From CAZYFH01 sp964646815 (lineage in GTDB: Bacteria; Acidobacteriota; Vicinamibacteria; Vicinamibacterales; UBA8438): DNA of 64,000 bases. The notes under the pieces were generated by a model that saw nothing but the letters and a program-made list of their open reading frames with translations, had not been told where the DNA came from and made no database searches. This document shows, one piece after another, positions 26,215-35,161 of this stretch. The DNA is taken from assembly GCA_964646815.1 (NCBI GenBank), contig CAZYFH010000002.1:124001-188000 (forward strand), given 5' to 3'. Within the stretch, counting starts at the first letter, position 1, and each line of letters opens with the position of its first letter. The translations under genes and the position numbers were made by a program.

Positions 26215-27780
26215 CTAGATGCTCAGCGTCGCCGCGCGGCGACGGGACAGAACGGCCTCGAACATCGTGCGCGACACGAAGACCGCAGTGAAGATGTTGG
26301 AGACGAGGCCAAAGAACAGCGTGGTGGCGAACCCTTTGATTGGACCCGACCCGAACTGGAACAGGAACGCGGCCGCAATGAGGGACGCCACGTGCGTATC
26401 GATGATCGTGAGCAGGACGCGGTCGAACCCGGCCGCGACCGCGGCTTTCACGCTCTTGGACGACCGAAGCTCCTCCTTGATCCGCTCGAAGATCAGCACG
26501 TTGGAGTCGACGCCGATGCCGATGGTCAAGATGAACCCGGCGATCCCTGGCAGCGTTAGCACAGCCCCGATGTAGGCCATGCACCCCAGCAGGATGAGTA
26601 GGTTCATGCCGACAGCCACGACCGCGTTGATCCCGGCGATCTTGTAGTACGCGAGCATGAAGAGTGCGACCAGGACCAGCCCGGCCACGGACGCCGTGAC
26701 CCCGGCGCGAATCGAATCGGCGCCGAGCGAGGGTCCGACGGTGCGCTCCTCGAGGTAGGTCAGTGACGCCGGTAGCGCACCCGATCGCAGCTTAATCTGT
26801 AGGTCGTCGGCCTCCTGCTGCGAGACCCCCGTGATCTGACCGGTGTCGGTGATACGCCCCTGCAGGACCGGCGCCGACTGTATCTGCCCGTCGAGGATGA
26901 TCGCGAGCTGCTTGCCGATGTTCTGCCCGCTGATGTCGCCGAACTTGCGCGCGCCCTCCCGGTTGAGCGTGAAGCTCACCGCCGGCTGGTTGAACTCATC
27001 CAGTGACGGTCGAGCGTTCCGCAGGTCGCGGCCGGTCACGGCGGCGACCCGCCGCACGAGGTAGTAGAGCGTGTCGGACGCCCCGCCGGGATTAAGGATG
27101 TTCGACAGCTCAGTCACGACTTCCATCTCCGGCGGCACGACCCCGTTTCGCCCTTCGAGGAGCAGCTCGCGACTCGGCGCCGGCCCCTCCTCGACGAGCT
27201 TCAACTCGAGCAGCGCCGGCGAGCCGATGAGCTCCTTAGCGCGGGCCACATCGGCGACCCCCGGCAGCTGGACCAAAATCTGGTCTCCCCCGACGCCATA
27301 CGGCGCGACGACCGGCTCGGCCACGCCCAGCTCGTTCACCCGTCGCTCGATCGTCTCGAGGGATTGCCGAACCGCCTCCTCGCGGAGGGACGACTCGACC
27401 GGTGACCGCATCCGGTAGACATAGCTGCCGCCGGGACCCGACTCGCGGTTGTAGGACGCCGTGAGTCGCTCATCAGCGATCTGGCGAAATTCCGCGTCGC
27501 GCGCGCCTGGCACGCCTTCGACCCGGATAGTCATCGCGTCCTCGGCGAGCACGGTCGTCGCGTCCATGCCCTGTAGGGAGAGCTGCTCGGCCAGCTGCTC
27601 GGCGGCGGTCTCCGTTTCGACGCTTAGGGCGTCGTTGGTCTGCACGCGCAGCACGAGATGGACACCGCCTTTGAGATCGAGCCCGAGCCGGATGCGCTCC
27701 TCGGGCGGGTAGACGGCCCACGCGGCGAGCGCCACGACCGCGAGAATCGCTAGGATTTTCCACTGCAGGTTCTTGTGCAT
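26215..27780 (-). CDS. secD: Protein translocase subunit SecD
   Basis: The 521-residue SecD has an N-terminal helix, the GLDLKGGVHLVLRV motif, a large periplasmic domain and five C-terminal helices with GIGVDSNVLIFERIKEE. It forms the SecDF complex that drives late steps of protein export. It follows yajC; the spacer of 18 bases contains a CTAGTGGACTAG remnant of the repeat family. Confidence 0.97.
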   Translation of the reverse strand: MHKNLQWKILAILAVVALAAWAVYPPEERIRLGLDLKGGVHLVLRVQTNDALSVETETAAEQLAEQLSLQGMDATTVLAEDAMTIRVEGVPGARDAEFRQIADERLTASYNRESGPGGSYVYRMRSPVESSLREEAVRQSLETIERRVNELGVAEPVVAPYGVGGDQILVQLPGVADVARAKELIGSPALLELKLVEEGPAPSRELLLEGRNGVVPPEMEVVTELSNILNPGGASDTLYYLVRRVAAVTGRDLRNARPSLDEFNQPAVSFTLNREGARKFGDISGQNIGKQLAIILDGQIQSAPVLQGRITDTGQITGVSQQEADDLQIKLRSGALPASLTYLEERTVGPSLGADSIRAGVTASVAGLVLVALFMLAYYKIAGINAVVAVGMNLLILLGCMAYIGAVLTLPGIAGFILTIGIGVDSNVLIFERIKEELRSSKSVKAAVAAGFDRVLLTIIDTHVASLIAAAFLFQFGSGPIKGFATTLFFGLVSNIFTAVFVSRTMFEAVLSRRRAATLSI

Positions 27781-27790
27781 TGTTCTGGTC

Positions 27791-27802
27791 CTAGTGGACT
27801 AG
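27791..27802. repeat. Repeat-end remnant CTAGTGGACTAG at the yajC stop
   Basis: CTAGTGGA, the outer eight bases of the family terminal repeat, is joined directly to another CTAG. The yajC stop codon lies in the right-hand CTAG. It could be a footprint left by loss of an element. Confidence 0.45.
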
Positions 27803-28143
27803 TTATTCGATTCCTGCACGACCGGCTCTTCGCCCTGATAGCCGCCGATGGCGGCGCGCGAGACCTCAATGCGCACCTTATCGGAGATCTGCACCTGCAC
27901 GGACTTGTCCTTCAGCTTCGTGATCGCGCCGTAGATGCCGCTCGTCGTCACGATCTTGTCACCGACCTTCAGCGCGCCCTGAAAATCCTGCACCTTCCTC
28001 TGACGCCGTCGCATCGGGAGCAGGATGATGAAGTAGAAGATCCCAAGAATCAGCGCGAACGGCAGAAACTGCACGAGCAGGCTCGGCCGCTCCCCCCCCG
28101 GCTGGGCCATGGCGAACACCGCGGTGACGTCGAGAATATGCAT
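27799..28143 (-). CDS. yajC: Preprotein translocase subunit YajC
   Basis: The 114-residue protein has a single N-terminal membrane helix (LLVQFLPFALILGIFYFIILLP) followed by RRRQRKVQDFQGALKVGDKIVTTSGIYG, the YajC signature. It is an accessory subunit of SecDF. The ATG at 28143 overlaps the tgt stop (TGATG), which decides the start over the TTG one codon upstream. Gene order tgt-yajC-secD-secF is classical. Confidence 0.95.
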   Translation of the reverse strand: MHILDVTAVFAMAQPGGERPSLLVQFLPFALILGIFYFIILLPMRRRQRKVQDFQGALKVGDKIVTTSGIYGAITKLKDKSVQVQISDKVRIEVSRAAIGGYQGEEPVVQESNN

Positions 28144-29312
28144 CAATCGCCTGGGGTCAGCCTCGGTCGGCGGGAGTACGTCCGGTGGAAGGCGTGCCTG
28201 AACACTTCGAACGAGCCGAACACGATAGCCTCCCTTATTCGTCGCATCGTGTCAAGGTAGAAGTGTAGGTTATGCAGCGTGTTAAGGGTAGCCGCCGTGA
28301 TCTCGTTGGCTAGATACAGGTGCCGCAAATAGGCACGCGAGAAATGCTTACACGTGTAGCAGCGGCAGGATTCGTCCACCGGTCGATCGTCTTCGGCATA
28401 CGCGGCACCCTTAATGGAGATCGGGCCGCATGCGGTGAAGAGTTGCCCGTTCCGCGCGTTCCGCGTCGGCAACACGCAGTCGAAGAGATCGATCCCGCAT
28501 GCGACAGCTTCGACGAGATCATCAGGCATGCCGATGCCCATGAGATATCGCGGGCGATCGGGCGGTAGGAGCCGTGCCGTCTGAGCGGCGATGTCGTACA
28601 TGACCGGGGACGGCTCCCCGACGCTCAGCCCGCCGATCGCATACGCGTCGAAACCGATGGCGATGGTGTCGCGCGCGCTCGCCTCCCGCAACTCGGGAAA
28701 GACACCACCCTGGACGATCCCGAACTGCACCTGGGTCGGCGTCGTCATCGCCAGCGGGACCACCGCGGCCCGCCACTCCAGAAATCGGTTGCGCGACCGC
28801 CGCGCCCATCGCAGCGTCCGTTCCATCGAGACTCGGGCTTCTTCGATCGTAACGGGATATGGCGTGCACTCATCGAAGGCCATCGCGATGTCGGCGCCGA
28901 GCCGGCACTGAATGTCGGTGGCCGCCTCTGGCGTGAAGCGATGCTCGCTCCCATCGAGGTGGGAGCGAAACGACACCCCGTCCTCGTCGATCGACCGCCG
29001 ATCCCCGAGGCTGAACACCTGATATCCGCCGCTGTCGGTCACGAGCGGACCGGCCCAGCCCATGAACTTGTGGAGACCGCCGCGACGGGCAACGAGGTCA
29101 TCTCCCGGCCGGAGATACAGGTGATACGTGTTGGCGAGTACGACCTGGGCACCGACCTCGTGCAGATCACGGGGCGTCAGCGCCTTGACCGCCCCACGCG
29201 TTCCGACTGGCATGAACGCCGGCGTGTCCACGACGCCGTGGGCTGTTGTGAGTTCTCCCGAGCGTGCGACGCCGTCGCTGTGCGTGATCCGAAACCCGAA
29301 CGTCGCGGTCAC
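28143..29312 (-). CDS. tgt: Queuine tRNA-ribosyltransferase (tRNA-guanine transglycosylase)
   Basis: Tgt exchanges guanine 34 for preQ1 in tRNAs with GUN anticodons. Family motifs are present: MPVGTRGAVKAL, LANTYHLYLRPG, DSGGYQVFSL with the catalytic Asp, GIVQGG, and the C-terminal zinc site CRCYTCKHFSRAYLRHL. I place the start at GTG 29312 (VTATFGF), 389 residues. The alternative ATG at 29333 would abut the divergent ddl start and overlap the shared promoter. TACTAT lies six bases before the GTG, which fits a leaderless mRNA. Confidence 0.95.
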   Translation of the reverse strand: MTATFGFRITHSDGVARSGELTTAHGVVDTPAFMPVGTRGAVKALTPRDLHEVGAQVVLANTYHLYLRPGDDLVARRGGLHKFMGWAGPLVTDSGGYQVFSLGDRRSIDEDGVSFRSHLDGSEHRFTPEAATDIQCRLGADIAMAFDECTPYPVTIEEARVSMERTLRWARRSRNRFLEWRAAVVPLAMTTPTQVQFGIVQGGVFPELREASARDTIAIGFDAYAIGGLSVGEPSPVMYDIAAQTARLLPPDRPRYLMGIGMPDDLVEAVACGIDLFDCVLPTRNARNGQLFTACGPISIKGAAYAEDDRPVDESCRCYTCKHFSRAYLRHLYLANEITAATLNTLHNLHFYLDTMRRIREAIVFGSFEVFRHAFHRTYSRRPRLTPGD

Positions 29313-29315
29313 TGC

Positions 29316-29326
29316 GGTATAGTACA
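29316..29326. promoter_or_regulatory. Overlapping divergent -10 elements of tgt and ddl
   Basis: The same bases read TATAGT on the plus strand (29318-29323, eleven bases before the ddl GTG) and TACTAT on the minus strand (29319-29324, six bases before the tgt GTG). Both messages would have almost no leader. Confidence 0.5.
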
Positions 29327-29334
29327 CATTCACA

Positions 29335-30510
29335 GTGAAGCGCCTGCGCGTTGGCGTGATCTACGGTGGTCGCTCGAGCGAGCACGAAGTGTCGCTTGCG
29401 TCCGCCGCCTCGGTCTTTCGTTACCTCGACCCGGCGCGCTACGACCCCACGCCGATCCGGATCGACCGGGATGGACGATGGTCGATCCCGGACCAAGCAC
29501 CGACGGCACTTTCCGCGGCGGACGTCATCAAGCACTCGCGCGTGCCTGACGGCGGTCCCGTCGATACGCTCCCGGAAGCGCACCTCGTGGCACATCCGAC
29601 GCGGGGCACCATCGTCACGATTCAGCGCGAGGGATCAGACAGCCACATGCCGGCCTGGGCCGGAGCGGCCACGGTCAGCCGACTCGCGCTCGACGTGGTG
29701 TTTCCGGTCGTTCACGGCCCGTATGGTGAGGACGGGACTCTGCAGGGGCTGCTCGAGCTCGCGAACGTGGCCTACGTCGGTGCCGGGGTGCTGACGTCCG
29801 CGGCCGCCATGGACAAGGCGGTCGCGAAGGTCCTCTTCGCGGCGCGCGGGCTGCCACAGGTGGCGCACGAGGTAGTCGCCGGCCATGACTGGGACACCGA
29901 CCCAGACGCCGTGGTCAGCCGACTTGAGGCAGCGCTGGGCTACGCGGTGTTCGTCAAACCGGCCAACCTCGGTTCGAGCGTCGGTGTGTCGAAGGCCGCG
30001 TCCGAGCCCGAGCTGCGACGCGGGCTGGCGCTGGCCCGCGAGTTCGACGACAAGCTCATCGTCGAGGCCGCCGTACCGAACGCCCGAGAGCTCGAGTGCG
30101 CGATCCTGGGGAACGAGACTCCTGAGGTATCGGTCCCCGGCGAGATCGTGCCGTCGGGGGACTTTTACGACTACGACGCCAAGTACGTCAACGATGCGTC
30201 GCGTCTGATCATCCCTGCGGCGCTCGAACCCGAACAAACCGATGCGCTGCATGCGATGGCAATCGAGGCGTATCGAGCCGTCGGTGGCGCCGGAATGGCG
30301 CGCGTCGACTTCCTGATGTCTCGGGACGACGAGCGGCTCTACCTGAACGAAATCAACACGATTCCTGGGTTCACGACCATCAGCATGTACGCCAAGCTGT
30401 GGGAGGCGTCCGGCCTTCGCTACCACAGGTTGCTCGATCGGCTGATCGATCTCGCCCTCGCGCGTCACGCGCGCAAACAGCGGTTGCGCACGACCGGTCC
30501 GACATCGTGA
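29335..30510 (+). CDS. ddl: D-alanine--D-alanine ligase
   Basis: Ddl is a cytoplasmic ATP-grasp enzyme that joins two D-Ala for peptidoglycan precursors. The 391-residue protein has the N-terminal GGRSSEHEVSLASA motif, HGPYGEDGTLQGLLEL, the ATP-grasp KPANLGSSVGVSK, and the C-terminal EINTIPGFTTISMYAKLWE. It is somewhat longer than E. coli DdlB because of an insertion in the N-terminal half. It starts with GTG, without a Shine-Dalgarno sequence, close behind a -10 element shared with tgt. Confidence 0.96.
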   Translation: MKRLRVGVIYGGRSSEHEVSLASAASVFRYLDPARYDPTPIRIDRDGRWSIPDQAPTALSAADVIKHSRVPDGGPVDTLPEAHLVAHPTRGTIVTIQREGSDSHMPAWAGAATVSRLALDVVFPVVHGPYGEDGTLQGLLELANVAYVGAGVLTSAAAMDKAVAKVLFAARGLPQVAHEVVAGHDWDTDPDAVVSRLEAALGYAVFVKPANLGSSVGVSKAASEPELRRGLALAREFDDKLIVEAAVPNARELECAILGNETPEVSVPGEIVPSGDFYDYDAKYVNDASRLIIPAALEPEQTDALHAMAIEAYRAVGGAGMARVDFLMSRDDERLYLNEINTIPGFTTISMYAKLWEASGLRYHRLLDRLIDLALARHARKQRLRTTGPTS

Positions 30511-30620
30511 GCGCGGATCGTCACGCACACCGGTCGCACGACATAAAGGTATGCACCGAAGAACCGATACGTTCTCACGTGGGAGCGAGGTTTAATTTAG
30601 ACTTTCAACGTATTTTGTAC

Positions 30621-30650
30621 TTGACACTCGATTCATCTCATCCATAATCT
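30621..30650 (+). promoter_or_regulatory. Promoter of the lysine-rich small protein gene
   Basis: TTGACA (30621-30626) and TAATCT (30645-30650) are 18 bases apart, in an AT-rich stretch. The leader of about 85 bases contains a GGTGG/CCACC hairpin near 30665-30686. Confidence 0.65.
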
Positions 30651-30742
30651 ACATCTAGTATGAGGGTGGACGGCTCAGCCCACCTATAGTGACGCCTCGA
30701 AGCTGGCAACCAAGCTGAGCAGCCACATTCCAAGGAGGAAGA

Positions 30743-30832
30743 ATGGCGAAGAAGAAGGCCGCGAAGAAGAAGGCCGTAAAGAAGAAGGCTGTGAAGAAGA
30801 AGGCCGCCAAGAAGGGCGCCAAGAAGCGCTAG
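30743..30832 (+). CDS. 29-residue lysine/alanine-rich basic peptide (histone H1-tail-like)
   Basis: The peptide is MAKKKAAKKKAVKKKA followed by two more KKK units and KKGAKKR, so over half of it is lysine. It resembles the C-terminal tails of H1-like proteins such as AlgP or Hc1 and would bind DNA, RNA or polyphosphate nonspecifically. It has its own promoter, a strong AAGGAGGAA ribosome site six bases before the ATG, and a strong terminator after it, so it is very likely expressed. I do not know a described free-standing peptide of this length; a function in nucleoid compaction is a guess. Confidence 0.8.
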   Translation: MAKKKAAKKKAVKKKAVKKKAAKKGAKKR

Positions 30833-30851
30833 CGCGAGTGTCGCGCGAAAA

Positions 30852-30876
30852 GGGGGCTACGCCAGCCCCCTTTTTT
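30852..30876 (+). terminator. Intrinsic terminator of the lysine-rich peptide gene
   Basis: A 7-bp stem GGGGGCT/AGCCCCC with a five-base loop is followed by six T residues. Confidence 0.9.
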
Positions 30877-30890
30877 ACGTACGGCCGTGT

Positions 30891-33083
30891 CTACCGGCCC
30901 TCGGCGCCAAACGGCTGTTCGCCGTCCCACACGAGCACGCGGTCGATCCGGTCTCCCGACTGGAGCGCATCGACCACCTCCATCCCCGCCACCACCCGTC
31001 CGAATACGGTGTATCGCGAGTCGAGTTGCGGCTGCGGCGAGTGCGTGATGAAGAACTGGCTCCCGCCGGTGTCTCGCCAATCCAGCGCCATCCCGACGGT
31101 GCCGCGCAGATACGGCGTCAAGTTCGGCTCGTCGCGAAGTGTGTAACCCGGGCCGCCCTGGCCGTCGTGCCGCGGGTCGCCGCCTTGCGCCACGTAGTTT
31201 GGAATGACCTGGTGGAAAGACAGCCCGTCGAAAAAGCCTTGACGCGCCAGGGTGACGAAGCTGTCGCTGGTAAGTGGCGCGTCGAGGACCGCGAGCTCGA
31301 TCTGTATCGTGCCGCGCACCGTTTCGATGTACACGTGCGGAGAGACCGTCGGCGTGATGAGATGCGCCGCTGCATAATCGACTCCCCGATGCTCCGGCGC
31401 CGGTCGTATCGCCGCGGCGTAGTTGTCGCCCGGCTCCAGCCTGGCCAGCAACTCGGCCGCACGCACGCGCACCGCCCAGTCGCTGTCGTCGAAGGCCGCC
31501 CGGAGCGTGTCGACGGCCAGGGGGCCACCATAGGCCGCGAGCGCCTCCAGCGCAGCGCTACGCGCCAGGTACGACGTGTCGGATCGACCCCTGCGATACG
31601 CGTCCGCGAGCGCCGCCTCCGCACCCGCGGGCTGCAGCTCACCAATCAGCCGCGCCGCGGTTCTGCGCACAACGACGTCGGGCGCCGCCAGGTGCTTCGT
31701 CAGCGTGGTGGCTGCCTCCGGCGCGCGCACGGCAACGAGCGCCTCGAGCACGCTCGGCAGCACACGCGGGTCCTCATCGGTCAGCATCAGCGCGAGGCGA
31801 TATCCCGCAGCGTCGGGGTCGACATGACGGAGCCCGTTGGCGATCGCCACCCGAACGCGCCAATCCGAATCTGACCCGTAGCCCGACAGCGTGAGCACGT
31901 ATAACTCGGGGTCGGCGACGGCCAGCGCCCGGAGGGCAGCCGCGCGCAGCGGTGGCCACGGGTGCGTCAAGAGCTCCGTGAAGACGTCCACCGACCGCAC
32001 GCTGGCGAGACGCCCGAGAGCTTCAATCGCCTCGAGCCGGAGCCCGGGATCGAGATCGCGCGCGCGCACGAAGGCGTCGAGCGCTGCGACGGCTCGGTCA
32101 TCGTCGATGGCGCCGAGCGCTCGGACCGCACTCGCGATGACCCGCGCGTCGCGCCGATCGCGGTCGAGAAGCGCAGCAAGCGCAACGACGGCTCGCGGGC
32201 CACCGATGGCACCGAGCCCCCGCGCCGCGAGGGCCACCCCGACGCTGCCCTGCACACCCGCCAGCGTCGTCAGGGCCTCGAAAGCTCGGGGGTCCTCTAA
32301 TCGCTGGAGCGCGTAGGCGACCGGCCACCACCACAGAATGGGTTGGTCCTCCTCGAGGATGGCGCGAGCCAGGGGATCGAAAGCGCCCAGCTCAGCAAGC
32401 GCGTAGAGCCCGAGGCGGAACGCTTCGACCTCGTCGCGTTGGGGGTACGATAGGTCTTCGGGGTCGACGTCGAACGCGGCCGTGACGTGAGTCTCGACGA
32501 GCGCGCCAATCGCCGCGGCGGCCGCGCCGTCGCCGACCCGGCCGAGCGCCTGCGCCGCGCGGCCTTGCACTTTCGCCGATGGATCCTGAAGCGCCAGACG
32601 CAGAGGTCCCGCGGCCGCCGCGTCGCCGATCAGGCCGAGGGCGAAGGCGGCCATCTGGCGCACTTCCACCTCGGGATCACCGAGCAGCTCGACGAGCGGA
32701 GGCACGGCCTCCGCGAGACCGACGCGACCCAGCGCCAGCGCCGCCCGCCGGCGGAGCCGCGCCTCGGTGTCAGCGAGCAGCGCGATCAGATCGGGCCGTT
32801 GTGACGGTGACACGGCGGGCACCGTGGCGGCGGCACTCCCACCCGCGCTTGCCGGCGCCTGAACGGCCACCGGTTCCGGCACCGGGTCGCGCAGCACGCG
32901 CTGGTCCTCGAGCCGGAGGATCCACGAGAGCTTCTGATCGGCCGGGGACGCGGCCGGTGGCGCCACGATGGATGGCGCAGTCGCACAGGCGCACGCGACG
33001 ATCGATGCGGCCAGGAGAATCGAGAGTGCGGAGGTGCGGCGCGGGTGAAACACGCGGGCGGTGACCATCGCCGCCGTCATCAT
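30891..33083 (-). CDS. HEAT-repeat protein with C-terminal cyclophilin-type peptidyl-prolyl isomerase domain
   Basis: The 730-residue protein starts with a signal peptide (LSILLAASIVACACAT, with a possible lipobox Cys). It then has about 500 residues of HEAT/PBS-lyase-like repeats, for example RRRAALALGRVGLAEAVPPL and EVRQMAAFALGLIGDAAAAG. The last 160 residues form a cyclophilin domain: FFDGLSFHQVIPNYVAQGGD, then GTVGMALDWRDTGGSQFFIT. It is probably an envelope-anchored folding factor in which the repeats bind clients. The start may be the ATG at 33068 (MVTARVFHP). It is divergent from the deoxynucleoside kinase gene. Confidence 0.9.
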   Translation of the reverse strand: MMTAAMVTARVFHPRRTSALSILLAASIVACACATAPSIVAPPAASPADQKLSWILRLEDQRVLRDPVPEPVAVQAPASAGGSAAATVPAVSPSQRPDLIALLADTEARLRRRAALALGRVGLAEAVPPLVELLGDPEVEVRQMAAFALGLIGDAAAAGPLRLALQDPSAKVQGRAAQALGRVGDGAAAAAIGALVETHVTAAFDVDPEDLSYPQRDEVEAFRLGLYALAELGAFDPLARAILEEDQPILWWWPVAYALQRLEDPRAFEALTTLAGVQGSVGVALAARGLGAIGGPRAVVALAALLDRDRRDARVIASAVRALGAIDDDRAVAALDAFVRARDLDPGLRLEAIEALGRLASVRSVDVFTELLTHPWPPLRAAALRALAVADPELYVLTLSGYGSDSDWRVRVAIANGLRHVDPDAAGYRLALMLTDEDPRVLPSVLEALVAVRAPEAATTLTKHLAAPDVVVRRTAARLIGELQPAGAEAALADAYRRGRSDTSYLARSAALEALAAYGGPLAVDTLRAAFDDSDWAVRVRAAELLARLEPGDNYAAAIRPAPEHRGVDYAAAHLITPTVSPHVYIETVRGTIQIELAVLDAPLTSDSFVTLARQGFFDGLSFHQVIPNYVAQGGDPRHDGQGGPGYTLRDEPNLTPYLRGTVGMALDWRDTGGSQFFITHSPQPQLDSRYTVFGRVVAGMEVVDALQSGDRIDRVLVWDGEQPFGAEGR

Positions 33084-33117
33084 AGCACGCAGTGATTTTG
33101 GCTATACTCCCGCCATC

Positions 33118-33756
33118 TTGGACTTTCGCTACATCGCAATCGAGGGTCCGATAGCCGTCGGCAAATGCGCGCTCACCGAGCGCCTCGCCGCCCGTCTCGA
33201 CGCCAGCACCGTGCTCGACGACACGGACAACCCCTTTCTGCACGACTTCTACGCCGGACGGTCCGGTGCCGCGTTTCAAGCCCAGCTCTTCTCCTTGCTG
33301 GCGCGTCACCGACAACAGGCGGCCTTGCGGCAGGCCGATCTATTCAACCAACTCACAGTATCGGACTACCTGTTCGCCAAGGACAAGATCTACGCTTATT
33401 TGAACCTCGACGACAACGAGCTGTTCATCTATCAGCGCCTCTACGACCTACTGGCGCAGGATGTGGTCAGCCCCGACCTCGTCGTCTACCTGCAAACGCC
33501 GACTGACGTGTTACGGCGGCGCGCGCGCGCGCGCCCACTGGGCGACGAATCGGCCCTCCCCGACCCGGAGTATCTCGGCGAGTTGAACGAGGCGTACAAC
33601 CACTTCTTCTTTCACTACACGGCGACACCGTTGCTCGTTGTGGAAACCTCGCACTTCGATATCGAGTGGGGCGATGCGGCCATGGACGACTTCGTCAAGC
33701 AACTCGACGACATGCCGCGCGGGACGCGCTACTACGTGCCCCGCACGGACGGCTAA
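33118..33756 (+). CDS. Deoxynucleoside kinase family protein
   Basis: The 212-residue protein has the kinase P-loop as GPIAVGKCALTERLA (the usual GPIGVGKSS with substitutions). It also has the substrate motif SDYLFAKDKIYAYLNL and the lid RRRARARPLGDE. Members phosphorylate deoxyadenosine/deoxyguanosine or other deoxynucleosides for salvage. TTG 33118 is chosen because the conserved core starts six residues later and TATACT (33103-33108) lies nine bases upstream, so upstream in-frame ATG/GTG codons would overlap the promoter. It is two bases before folC. Confidence 0.88.
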   Translation: MDFRYIAIEGPIAVGKCALTERLAARLDASTVLDDTDNPFLHDFYAGRSGAAFQAQLFSLLARHRQQAALRQADLFNQLTVSDYLFAKDKIYAYLNLDDNELFIYQRLYDLLAQDVVSPDLVVYLQTPTDVLRRRARARPLGDESALPDPEYLGELNEAYNHFFFHYTATPLLVVETSHFDIEWGDAAMDDFVKQLDDMPRGTRYYVPRTDG

Positions 33757-33758
33757 CC

Positions 33759-35084
33759 TTGGAGGCTCCGCGCCGGCCTTCCAGCGCCGACCCACTCGCC
33801 TACCTACTCAGCCTCGAGAAATATGGCATCAAACTCGGTCTATCCAATATCCGCACGCTGACCGCGGCATTGGACTATCCGGAGCACGCCTTCACATCGA
33901 TCCTCGTGGCCGGGACGAACGGCAAGGGGTCGGTCGCCGCGATGCTCGAGCGCGGGTTGCGCGCCGCCGGCTACCGCACAGGGCTCTACACCTCACCCCA
34001 CCTCGTCAATCTGGCGGAACGGATCGCGATTGATGGGCAACCGGTCGACGGAGCGACACTGGCCGCGGCAGCGCACGAATTACGCGGCACCGTCGACACG
34101 CTGTTCTGCGCGGGTCGGCTCGCTGCGCCACCGACGTTCTTCGAGGCGACGACGACGATGGCCCTGTCGATGTTTCGCACTGCGCGGGTTCGCGTAGCGG
34201 TCCTCGAAGTAGGAATGGGCGGCCGGTTCGACGCGACCAACGTCGTGACGCCGGTGGCGGTTGCCGTGCCCACGATTGACCTCGACCACCAGCAATTTCT
34301 CGGAACGACGATCGAGGCGATCGCGTTCGAGAAAGCCGGAGTAATCAGTGAGGGCGCCATCGTCGTCACCGGCGAGACGAAGCCGGCGGCGCGCGACGTC
34401 CTGTACCGCGCCGCTGAGCAACGCGGCGCGCGTTTCATCGACGCGAACGCCGGCACCGAGCTGCGTGTGAGCCAACAAGACGGGGTGAGCAGGGTGGAAG
34501 CGATGGCCACGCCGCATGCGCGGTACGGCCCGTTCACGCTGGCCCTACGCGGCGGTCACCAGATCCGAAACGCGGTCGTAGTGGTGCGCCTTCTCGAGGC
34601 GCTGCAGACCGTGGGTCTCCCGGTGCCGATTCCGGCGATCAGGGACGCGCTGACCGATGTGCGCTGGCGTGGCCGTCTCGAGCTGGTCACCTGCGACCCG
34701 GCGCGAAAGGTCTTGCTCGACACGGCGCACAATGTCGCCGCCGCGACCGCGCTCGGCGCCTATGTGCGGGACTTGGCTCCGTACGGCCTCCCCTTCGTGT
34801 TCGGGGTGCTCAAGGACAAGGACGTCGTCGGGATGGTGCGGGCGCTCGGTGCGGCTGCCACGGCATTCGTGTGCACGCCGATCGCCACCGCCCGAGCGTG
34901 GAGTGCGGCCGACCTCGCCGCCCTGGTGCGCAAAGCCCGGCCGGGGGTGACAGTCTCGGTGGCGAAAGGGCCACGCGCGGCACTGGCCGAGGCCTGGACC
35001 TCCGGACCGCTCGTCTGTGCGTCGGGCTCGGTGTATCTCGTGGGCGACCTCATCCGGATCCTCGGCCCGAATGGAACCAAATGA
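33759..35084 (+). CDS. folC: Folylpolyglutamate synthase / dihydrofolate synthase
   Basis: FolC is a cytoplasmic Mur-ligase-fold enzyme that adds glutamate to dihydropteroate or folates. The 441-residue protein has the ATP loop VAGTNGKGSVAAMLE, TGLYTSPHLVNLAERI, EVGMGGRFDATNVV and the C-terminal LLDTAHNVAAATALG motif. TTG 33759 follows the kinase stop by two bases and gives a normal N terminus (PLAYLLSLEKYGIKLGL). Its stop overlaps an ATG (ATGA) in the lptD frame. Confidence 0.93.
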   Translation: MEAPRRPSSADPLAYLLSLEKYGIKLGLSNIRTLTAALDYPEHAFTSILVAGTNGKGSVAAMLERGLRAAGYRTGLYTSPHLVNLAERIAIDGQPVDGATLAAAAHELRGTVDTLFCAGRLAAPPTFFEATTTMALSMFRTARVRVAVLEVGMGGRFDATNVVTPVAVAVPTIDLDHQQFLGTTIEAIAFEKAGVISEGAIVVTGETKPAARDVLYRAAEQRGARFIDANAGTELRVSQQDGVSRVEAMATPHARYGPFTLALRGGHQIRNAVVVVRLLEALQTVGLPVPIPAIRDALTDVRWRGRLELVTCDPARKVLLDTAHNVAAATALGAYVRDLAPYGLPFVFGVLKDKDVVGMVRALGAAATAFVCTPIATARAWSAADLAALVRKARPGVTVSVAKGPRAALAEAWTSGPLVCASGSVYLVGDLIRILGPNGTK

Positions 35085-35161
35085 CGAGCGGCCGAACATC
35101 TGGTCCAACCGGATCTCGCCACACGGCACCTCCACCAGGGCTTGCTAGAATCGATGTCTGG

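Noticed and set aside
34871..35161. Longer N terminus for LptD running back into folC
   Set aside because: The signal peptide begins at the ATG at 35162; the upstream frame overlaps folC and is not conserved-looking.
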